DNA of 40,073 nucleotides from an uncultured Bacilli bacterium (GTDB lineage: Bacteria > Bacillota_I > Bacilli_A > RF39 > UBA660): positions 1 to 40,073 of the forward strand of contig CAJUBJ010000009.1 in assembly GCA_910584655.1 (NCBI GenBank). Reading direction: 5' to 3'. The notes below the pieces were generated by a model, which did not search any database, was not told where the DNA came from, and was given only the letters and a program-made list of their open reading frames with translations. Made by a program: the position numbers and the translations under genes. Numbering within the stretch: the stretch's first letter is position 1; every line of letters begins with the position of its first letter. Of this stretch, positions 33,744 to 40,073 are shown piece after piece.

Positions 33744-34766
33744 TTAATCAATTAATTTATTATTCTCTTGATAAACTTTTGACTTATAATCAATAACTCC
33801 GTCTTTAGCTAATCTATATACAAAAAAACATTTAATTACATCTAACTCATCAATTGCATCATAACAATGCTTAATTTTATTATATTCTTTATCATCTATC
33901 ATCCAGTTATAGGCTGTTTTATCAGCTTTAACTTCATAATCTTCTAAAGAATCATCATCAAGTGATACTATACTTCCACTCTTAGCTCTATTAAAATCAC
34001 TTTTACAATGAGCTAGTTCATGTAATAATGCAAAATAAATATCTGCATATCTTTTATGTTTCTTAGTAATATAAATAGCTGGCTTATCATTTAATACTTT
34101 AAAAGCTCCTCTTATCTTAGCTCCTTTTAAATCATTTTCAATAGCTAAAAAAATACCATTATCATTAAACTTACTAATTAATTCTTTTTCATTAAATACA
34201 TTATTTCCTGCACATTTTCTTATATAATCAACTAATATATTAATATTTTCTTTTTTATATTCTTTTACTGATTGACTAGATATCAATCGATAGCATCTTT
34301 CTAGCCACAAAGATAATAATTCTGGTTTATCATTCTTACTTTTATAAAAAATAGAATTATCTTCTTTATATAAAGAATCAGGATTGGTTATTCTTAAATA
34401 TCTTAATATATCTTTAGCTATGTAATATTCATCTCTTTCATCGGTAAATTGAAATTCGTACTGCTTACTAAACTCTTTATAATTAAATTTATTAATATAT
34501 TCTTTTATAGTTAATTTACTTTTATCAAGAAATTCATTAATTACTTTATCCATTTTAAAATTACGTTCTACATTTTCTATATAAGAAACAGGTATTTCTG
34601 TTACAAATGATATGTTATATATCATATTTTGAGATAATTCTATATCTCCTTTTATTATATCTATAAGGTTCTTTGGAGTAGTATTAATTCTTTCTGCAAA
34701 TTCTTTATTACTTATATTTTTAAACTTAAGAAATTCTTCTAATTGCTTACCAAACTTATTCATCAT
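33744..34766 (-). CDS. HigA-like antitoxin with ImmA/IrrE metallopeptidase domain
   Basis: A 340-residue protein. An XRE helix-turn-helix (about 3-62: FLKFKNISNKEFAERINTT) is followed by a linker and an ImmA/IrrE-type zinc peptidase domain with H249-E-L-A-H253 (LLHELAHC) and E278 in DYEVKADKTA as third ligand. Such proteins pair with HigB/RelE-type toxins and repress the operon promoter, probably with the toxin as co-repressor. It overlaps the toxin gene by 11 nt and has GGAG upstream. The peptidase domain may allow proteolytic release of repression. Confidence 0.88.
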   Translation of the reverse strand: MMNKFGKQLEEFLKFKNISNKEFAERINTTPKNLIDIIKGDIELSQNMIYNISFVTEIPVSYIENVERNFKMDKVINEFLDKSKLTIKEYINKFNYKEFSKQYEFQFTDERDEYYIAKDILRYLRITNPDSLYKEDNSIFYKSKNDKPELLSLWLERCYRLISSQSVKEYKKENINILVDYIRKCAGNNVFNEKELISKFNDNGIFLAIENDLKGAKIRGAFKVLNDKPAIYITKKHKRYADIYFALLHELAHCKSDFNRAKSGSIVSLDDDSLEDYEVKADKTAYNWMIDDKEYNKIKHCYDAIDELDVIKCFFVYRLAKDGVIDYKSKVYQENNKLID

Positions 34767-35097
34767 AGTATATCACTCCTTTATGGTCAAAGTCTTTATA
34801 ATGATCATTACTTATATCTGCTAAATCCATAACTATACAATTATCTTGTGGTTTTACTATTAATCTTATTACTCCACCATGTTTGGATAAATTAAAAGAA
34901 TAATAGCCACTATTATTATATTTTAGAGGTTCAAAATCATACATGTAAGATAAAGGATTGTTTTTTAGTTCATTAAAATCACATGAATTCTTTATTAATT
35001 CAATTATATCTTCTAAATTAGTTAATTGTTCTGTTCTATGTTTCTTTTTTAGTTCTTTATATCCTTTATCATAGTTCTTGCTGTATCTAATATTCAT
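34756..35097 (-). CDS. RelE/HigB-family toxin
   Basis: A 113-residue ribosome-dependent mRNA interferase-like protein: MNIRYSKNYDKGYKELKKK at the start, YSFNLSKHGGVIRLIVKPQDN in the core and DLADISNDHYKDF at the end, the usual beta-sheet order of HigB toxins. It would cleave mRNA in translating ribosomes when freed from the antitoxin. It is the first gene of the toxin-antitoxin operon, with an AGGAGG site 7 nt before the ATG. Toxin-first order is typical of higBA loci. Confidence 0.82.
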   Translation of the reverse strand: MNIRYSKNYDKGYKELKKKHRTEQLTNLEDIIELIKNSCDFNELKNNPLSYMYDFEPLKYNNSGYYSFNLSKHGGVIRLIVKPQDNCIVMDLADISNDHYKDFDHKGVIYYDE

Positions 35098-35121
35098 TAA
35101 TTAACCTCCTGAAAATATCCC

Positions 35122-35165
35122 TTTCTTTACATATATTAACATATAAATTAATATATGTAAAGAAA
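35122..35165. promoter_or_regulatory. Inverted repeat operator and promoter of the toxin-antitoxin operon
   Basis: Two perfect 18-bp arms, TTTCTTTACATATATTAA (35122-35139) and its complement (35148-35165), are separated by 8 bp. On the minus strand the promoter sits inside the repeat: TTTACA (35156-35161), 17 bp, TAATAT (35133-35138). Binding of a HigA-type dimer here would repress the operon. It is also stable enough to form a cruciform. Confidence 0.75.
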
Positions 35166-35178
35166 TTATTCATAATAA

Positions 35179-35202
35179 AACTAGTACCATTAAGCACTAG
35201 TT
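35179..35202 (-). terminator. Terminator of the topoisomerase III gene
   Basis: AACTAGT (35202-35196 on the minus strand) pairs with ACTAGTT (35185-35179), followed by TTATTATG. It separates the topoisomerase from the toxin-antitoxin operon. Confidence 0.65.
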
Positions 35203-35226
35203 CATAAATTATAGTTCAAATATTTT

Positions 35227-37341
35227 TTAACTACTAAAATCAAAGACAATCTTTTTATCATCATCCAACTTTAACTTAGCATTAAAATTCTTGCCATTTT
35301 TAGATACGAAGCCTTCAATATTTGATGTTACACCTTCACTTAACAATTTCTCTATATTACTTTTAGAAATAATACGACCACATATCTGTAAACTTACCTT
35401 AAATTTACAATTTTGATAATCACGACATCCATATGCAAATCTGTTTTTTATAACTTCGCCACCACATAATGGACACTTACCAACTACATCACCATAAAAT
35501 CCAATATCTGTATCTTTTTCAATTTCAACATCTTTTTTAGTAAATACTTCTTGTATTTCCTTTTTAGCTAAACCAACAGAATCATCAACAGTCATTTCAT
35601 TTCTAAATACTTTCTTTAATGCTTTGCCCATCTCACTTGTTTTATATTTATCCATTGAAATATTCATTTGCATTAATGAGTTAATTAAAAATTCTCCTTT
35701 AGGTAAAATAGTATAGACATCCTTTTTTAATGCTATATATTCAGACCTCTTAGCATTATCAATAATACCAGTTCTAGTGGCTTCTGTACCAAGTTCTAAT
35801 CCTTCAAATATAGCTTTATAATCTTCTGTATCATCAACTTCTTCACCATTCGCAATTTTTTCATCAATTTCTTTTTTATCTTCTTTAAAAGGGTTCATTA
35901 AATAATTATTTAAAGTTTCTATTGTATAATGCTTTGGTGGTGTTGTTTCTTTTTCTTTTAACTTAAATAAAGTATTAACTTTATCTCCTATATTTAAGCT
36001 AGGTAATATCTTGTCTTTAGAACTTGGTGAATCAAACTTTGTCCATCCTGGTTCTAAAATAGTCATACCTTTTAAAATAAAATCTTCATAATCACCTACA
36101 CTAATTTTTATCTCTGTCTTCTCTACTTTACAGTCATTACTACAAAATACTGCAACAAATCTTTTAAATATCGTTTGATAAACTAAGAACTCTTCTTCCG
36201 TTAACTTAGTCTTATCTGGTATTTTATAAGTTGGTGTTATTGCTGAATGAGATTCAATCTTACTATCATCAAATATTGTTTTCTTATCTTTAAACTTAAC
36301 TGGATAGCCCAACTTCTCAATATTTTCTAATATCTTCTTAACTTTATCTTTCTCTGCTACTGCCAAATACTCTGAATTTGTTCTTGGGTATGTTAAAAAA
36401 CCATTTTCATATAATTTTTGAACAATCTCTAAAGATTTATTCATAGGGATTTTATACTTTTTACCTAATAAATTCTGTAACTTAGTTAAAGAAAATAACT
36501 TAGGAGGATTCATTACATCTTTTTTAACTTTTTTATCTACTACAATAGCATCTACACTATTATACTTATCACACATCTCTTGTGCTTTCTTCTGGTTATC
36601 TTTATCAAACTTTTCTTTACTATTTAATTCAACTACTTCACCATTTGTTTCTTCGTTACTCCACATACCATAATACATTTCTGGTTTAAAATTACGAATA
36701 GACATATCTCTATCATATATTGCTTTTACTATCGGAATAATAACTCTTCCTACTCTAAGTAAAGTGCCTGTTTTTAAAGTAGCATATCTTGTTAAGTTTA
36801 CACCATATAACCAATCAGTATAAGTTCTAGCAAATCCTTCGTTAGCTAAATTATCATATTCACTATCTAACTTCATTTCTTTTAGACCTTGAGAAATAGT
36901 TTCATTTGTTTGATCCGGTAGCCATAATCTATAAATATCTTTTTCACTTTTTAAAGCATTATTAATACATAAACGTACTATGATTTCTCCTTCTCTATCA
37001 GAGTCGCCAGCATTTACTATTTTTACTACATCTTCTCTATTACATAGTGTACTTATTATATTAAATTGTTTTTGTATTCCACTATCTATTTGCTTATTAC
37101 TATCTTTTTTTAAATTAAATTTAAACTTTGAAGGAAAGCAAGGTAGATTATCCATCTTCCATTTTGTACCTGTTACATTATCTTCATAGTCTTCTATATC
37201 TGCTAAAGTAAATAGATGTCCGAAAGCCCATGATACTAAGTATTCTTGATTAGAATAGAATCCATCATTTCTTTTCATATTACCAATAGCACTTACTATA
37301 TTTCTAGCTAAAGATGGTTTTTCTGCTATTATTAATATCAT
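35227..37341 (-). CDS. topB: Type IA DNA topoisomerase (topoisomerase III)
   Basis: A 704-residue topoisomerase. TOPRIM motif IIAEKPS (E7) and GDSDREGE (D113, D115), hinge region TLLRVGRVIIPIV, active-site Tyr318 in LTYPRTNSEYL, and a C-terminal zinc finger CPLCGG ... CRDYQNCKFKV with a following Toprim-CRpt-like tail. The enzyme relaxes negative supercoils and resolves DNA intermediates by strand passage. Standalone topB genes of this type are common on integrative conjugative elements and plasmids, which agrees with the accessory surroundings here. No relaxase or integrase lies in the window. The start has AAGG upstream. Confidence 0.95.
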   Translation of the reverse strand: MILIIAEKPSLARNIVSAIGNMKRNDGFYSNQEYLVSWAFGHLFTLADIEDYEDNVTGTKWKMDNLPCFPSKFKFNLKKDSNKQIDSGIQKQFNIISTLCNREDVVKIVNAGDSDREGEIIVRLCINNALKSEKDIYRLWLPDQTNETISQGLKEMKLDSEYDNLANEGFARTYTDWLYGVNLTRYATLKTGTLLRVGRVIIPIVKAIYDRDMSIRNFKPEMYYGMWSNEETNGEVVELNSKEKFDKDNQKKAQEMCDKYNSVDAIVVDKKVKKDVMNPPKLFSLTKLQNLLGKKYKIPMNKSLEIVQKLYENGFLTYPRTNSEYLAVAEKDKVKKILENIEKLGYPVKFKDKKTIFDDSKIESHSAITPTYKIPDKTKLTEEEFLVYQTIFKRFVAVFCSNDCKVEKTEIKISVGDYEDFILKGMTILEPGWTKFDSPSSKDKILPSLNIGDKVNTLFKLKEKETTPPKHYTIETLNNYLMNPFKEDKKEIDEKIANGEEVDDTEDYKAIFEGLELGTEATRTGIIDNAKRSEYIALKKDVYTILPKGEFLINSLMQMNISMDKYKTSEMGKALKKVFRNEMTVDDSVGLAKKEIQEVFTKKDVEIEKDTDIGFYGDVVGKCPLCGGEVIKNRFAYGCRDYQNCKFKVSLQICGRIISKSNIEKLLSEGVTSNIEGFVSKNGKNFNAKLKLDDDKKIVFDFSS

Positions 37342-37416
37342 AGTATCTACGCCTTCTTTCTATTTATTAAGTCTTTTACAAGTATTTCTATTATAACATA
37401 AATATTTTTATTTAGG

Positions 37417-37510
37417 TCTTTGGAGTCTTATGTCTCCAAAGAAAAAATGGAGCTTTGTAATCTCCATTTTAGAACTTCTGAATCTGTAGTTACATAAGTT
37501 AATTTTTTGA
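37417..37510. other. Triple-hairpin element, copy 2
   Basis: The same plan as copy 1: TCTTTGGAG / CTCCAAAGA (37417-37442), AAAATGGAG / CTCCATTTT (37444-37470), and an imperfect third hairpin AACTTCTGAA / TTACATAAGTT (37473-37500), then the identical tail TTAATTTTTTG. In the first two stems the bases that differ from copy 1 change on both sides and still pair (A-T to G-C in stem 1; two pairs in stem 2). It lies 76 nt before the topB start, comparable with 71 nt for copy 1 and mtnN. The rest of 37342-37614 holds nothing else recognised. Confidence 0.75.
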
Positions 37511-37606
37511 TTTATTATAAATAAAAAAATTAAAACGTTTTTATTATCCAAATCATTTGTATCATCTTACTGGAGTTGCACCAGTCATACTCTTAAAGGC
37601 ATAACA

Positions 37607-37630
37607 AAAGCACTCTATTTCTGAGTGCTT
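37607..37630 (-). terminator. Terminator after the small gene at 37615
   Basis: AAGCACTC (37608-37615) pairs with GAGTGCTT (37623-37630) and a short T-run follows on the minus strand. Confidence 0.6.
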
Positions 37631-37824
37631 ACTATATTTAATTCTTTTTTTCTTCTTTTTATATATGGACTAATAGTTTTATAAAAAGCCAAATCAAAAT
37701 CATTACATTCTTTTTCTGTTATATTAGGATTGTTTTCTATTATTTTATCCATTTCTTTCCAATGACTTCGATACATCTCATTAATTTCTTCCATTATTAT
37801 TTGTTCTTTTTCTTCGTTAGTCAT
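37615..37824 (-). CDS. Small hypothetical protein
   Basis: A 69-residue, highly charged helical protein that starts MTNEEKEQIIMEEINEMYR. The start at 37824 is supported by AGAGGTGG just upstream; it overlaps the end of the preceding phage-like gene by 8 nt (ATGACTAA), a layout usual in phage gene clusters. No family recognised; probably a phage-derived accessory protein. Confidence 0.6.
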   Translation of the reverse strand: MTNEEKEQIIMEEINEMYRSHWKEMDKIIENNPNITEKECNDFDLAFYKTISPYIKRRKKELNIVSTQK

Positions 37825-38668
37825 TAATCCACCTCTTATATCCATAATTATATTCATAAGAATATTTAATGTTATCTAAGTGAAAGTTTTTTTCTGCCAT
37901 ATCGTCATATTTTTCTAATTCTTCTAGAGTCAACATTCTTTCTTTAAAATCGTTATCTCTATTTAGTTCATAAGTATATTTATAATCTGTTCCTCTAAGT
38001 CTACTAACTTTATTTTTATAAAAAAGTTCTCTATCTAATCCACTGAATGAAAATTGTGTTTCATTTTTAGGATGATTGTGAGTTATTATACTATTTTCTA
38101 AATTGACATCATGAGGCTTAACATTTCCTTGAGTTCCAATAAACTTAAATACTTTTCCGTCGTTTTGAATTACATACATATATTCAACATCTTTATTTCT
38201 TATTTCATTTTCATAGTCTAATATTTTTTTGTCAACATCTTTTAATGATATTGTCTCAATATATTCTTTTTTACTCTTAACAGGTATATCTATTGTATCA
38301 TTAACACCTAAATAATCATCTGTATTAATGTATTCTAACATAGAATGGCACCAATGAAAATGGTTTGTTATTGGTGGTTGGTTAATGCCAACAACAAGCC
38401 CCATTACATCAATATCCATGAATACTAAATCTTTTTGATTATCTCCATACCATCTTTTAAATCCGTTTCTATCTTTTGTATTAAAGATTAACCCGTCCAT
38501 TTCGTCACACATTTTAGTTGTATTTTCACAATGATCACTTATAAATATAACTTTATGATTATCTGTTCCACTTGCTTCTAAATAAGATAAATTACTAATT
38601 GCAGATGTATATTCATCTAGCCCTCCACTATATTTAGAATTATTTATAGATAATAATTTTAATACCAT
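37817..38668 (-). CDS. Phage head-morphogenesis-like protein fragment, C-terminal part
   Basis: A 283-residue reading frame. The C-terminal third has NSIITHNHPKNETQFSFSGLD, the HNHP...FS..D pattern of the putative metal-binding domain found at the C-terminus of phage minor head (SPP1 gp7-like/MuF) proteins and related toxins. The N-terminal part is not recognised. The only start with an upstream in-frame stop is the ATG at 38668, which lies inside the terminal CRISPR repeat; no ribosome binding site precedes it. So the gene looks truncated at the array boundary, with its first codons supplied by repeat DNA, and may not be expressed. Confidence 0.5.
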   Translation of the reverse strand: MVLKLLSINNSKYSGGLDEYTSAISNLSYLEASGTDNHKVIFISDHCENTTKMCDEMDGLIFNTKDRNGFKRWYGDNQKDLVFMDIDVMGLVVGINQPPITNHFHWCHSMLEYINTDDYLGVNDTIDIPVKSKKEYIETISLKDVDKKILDYENEIRNKDVEYMYVIQNDGKVFKFIGTQGNVKPHDVNLENSIITHNHPKNETQFSFSGLDRELFYKNKVSRLRGTDYKYTYELNRDNDFKERMLTLEELEKYDDMAEKNFHLDNIKYSYEYNYGYKRWIND

Positions 38669-40073
38669 TTAAGATGACATAGATCTAAAACTTTTGGTAT
38701 AAGAATTATGATTCGTTTATAGTTTTAATACCATTTAAGATGACATAGATCTAAAACATTAGTCGGACATTGCATATAACAACCATTGTTTTAATACCAT
38801 TCAAGATGACATAGATCTAAAACTCGTTAAATCTCTAACAGATGTAAACATATGTTTTAATACCATTCAAGATGACATAGATCTAAAACTTGTTGGTGTA
38901 GGTATGGGATTCTTCCTAAGTTTTAATACCATTCAAGATGACATAGATCTAAAACATATCACTACTCATCACCTACCTTATAACGGTTTTAATACCATTC
39001 AAGATGACATAGATCTAAAACTTTTATTCTTTTAACAAGATTATCTTTTCTGTTTTAATACCATTCAAGATGACATAGATCTAAAACTGACTATCGATAG
39101 TTTTATTTATAATTATGTTTTAATACCATTCAAGATGACATAGATCTAAAACTGGATAATCAAACCAATACCATTATAAATAGTTTTAATACCATTCAAG
39201 ATGACATAGATCTAAAACATGCAACTTTATTATTAAATAAAGGTGTCTGTTTTAATACCATTCAAGATGACATAGATCTAAAACGATGGCTTTCAGTCTG
39301 TTCTTGACTTATTGGTTTTAATACCATTCAAGATGACATAGATCTAAAACACAAACGCATTAATAAGTATATCTATTAAGTTTTAATACCATTCAAGATG
39401 ACATAGATCTAAAACCTTTTGCAAGCAAATTAGGAAATGGATCAGTTTTAATACCATTCAAGATGACATAGATCTAAAACACCGATAACATAGTAATAAC
39501 CATTGCAAATGTTTTAATACCATTCAAGATGACATAGATCTAAAACCTATCGTACTTAGGAACATATATTTTATCAGTTTTAATACCATTCAAGATGACA
39601 TAGATCTAAAACAATTCATATCTAGAATATTGTGCTTGTGTTGTTTTAATACCATTCAAGATGACATAGATCTAAAACACGACTATGCAATCGTGAAAAG
39701 GATTACCAGTTTTAATACCATTCAAGATGACATAGATCTAAAACTATTGTGAAGTATGTAAGCATACTTTACACGTTTTAATACCATTCAAGATGACATA
39801 GATCTAAAACGACAGAAGGGAGTGCATCTAGTATGGACGCGTTTTAATACCATTCAAGATGACATAGATCTAAAACGTGGTAGGTGGAGTTCTAATTTTC
39901 TCATTGTTTTAATACCATTCAAGATGACATAGATCTAAAACTTCTTGAGTTATAAGAATTACAATACGACCGTTTTAATACCATTCAAGATGACATAGAT
40001 CTAAAACATAGTTCAATGTTTCGAAACTATTACTGGTGTTTTAATACCATTCAAGATGACATAGATCTAAAAC
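38656..40073 (-). CRISPR. Type II-like CRISPR array, 22 repeats in the window, open to the right
   Basis: Twenty-two 36-bp repeats with 21 spacers of 29-30 bp; the last repeat ends exactly at the window edge. In the minus orientation the repeat begins GTTTTAGATCTATG and ends with GAATGGTATTAAAAC, 28 of 36 positions equal to the Streptococcus pyogenes type II-A repeat as I remember it. That sets crRNA transcription right to left, with leader, tracrRNA and cas genes expected beyond 40073. The two leftmost repeats carry C-to-T at the same position and the first also loses the initial G, as expected for the leader-distal, oldest end. No cas gene is in the window. Confidence 0.98.

Noticed and set aside
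37417..37510. Triple hairpin as simple transcription terminators
   Set aside because: The T-run follows only the third stem and on the plus strand, while all adjacent genes are on the minus strand; three stacked stems with covariation are not needed for termination.
37562..37640. Open tail ending ECFCYAFKSMTGATPVR in a different frame after the small gene at 37615
   Set aside because: About 25 codons with no start or ribosome binding site; it may be a remnant of a phage gene end but is too short to support.
1..40073. Mycoplasma-type genetic code (TGA as Trp)
   Set aside because: Genes are full length with TGA read as stop, and tryptophans are encoded by TGG.
1..40073. tRNA or rRNA genes
   Set aside because: No TTCGA-type T-arm with flanking acceptor stem or rRNA-like conserved block was seen on either strand.

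Overview
The window is about 40 kb of very AT-rich bacterial DNA. TGA is used as a stop and TGG encodes tryptophan, Shine-Dalgarno sites of the AGGAGG/AGGTGA type are common, intrinsic terminators are abundant, and there is a T-box leader. Together with the many small membrane and hypothetical proteins, this points to a low-GC Bacillota member, probably an uncultured gut, Mollicutes-like Bacilli lineage. The taxonomic guess is inference; no rRNA or tRNA gene was seen.

Layout. (1) 1-5.2 kb: a Rieske/FAD oxidoreductase and a YjjG-like HAD phosphatase on the minus strand, then the only plus-strand operon: three tandem paralogous small kinase-like proteins and an HD-domain hydrolase. (2) 5.2-14.4 kb, minus strand: a CYTH protein overlapping a Nudix protein, several hypotheticals, a queuosine-salvage (Qng1/DUF2419) protein, a degenerate transglutaminase-like protein, a DUF2207 membrane protein and a PP2C-like phosphatase. 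(3) 14.4-18.9 kb: a marR - ABC - ABC drug-exporter operon with a clear promoter and overlapping palindromic operator; the two ABC subunits form a heterodimer with one degenerate ATPase site. (4) 18.9-31.7 kb, mainly housekeeping: S66 peptidase, a nucleotidase-like HAD, small membrane proteins, a large acidic membrane-anchored DUF3592-type protein, two different aspartyl-tRNA synthetases in tandem behind a T-box with a GAC (Asp) specifier, a NERD protein, a GH13 glycosidase and MTA/SAH nucleosidase. (5) 31.7-40.07 kb, accessory DNA: an ATPase/TOPRIM gene pair resembling two-gene anti-phage systems, a HigB/HigA-ImmA toxin-antitoxin pair behind a perfect 18-bp inverted repeat, a topoisomerase III of the kind carried by conjugative elements, two small phage-like genes, and a type II-like CRISPR array of at least 22 repeats that runs off the right edge.

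The most unusual structure is a pair of ~105-bp elements at about 31.78 and 37.42 kb, each made of three tightly packed hairpins. They flank the ATPase/TOPRIM - HigBA - topoisomerase block as direct repeats. The stems of the two copies differ by paired, compensatory changes, which argues that the folded form is selected. I know of no family that matches. The second notable item is the tandem kinase-like trio with its HD partner.

The CRISPR repeat resembles type II-A repeats when read on the minus strand, so the leader and cas genes are expected beyond the right edge. The leader-distal end is here: its repeats are degenerate, and the start codon of a phage-like gene lies inside the terminal repeat.
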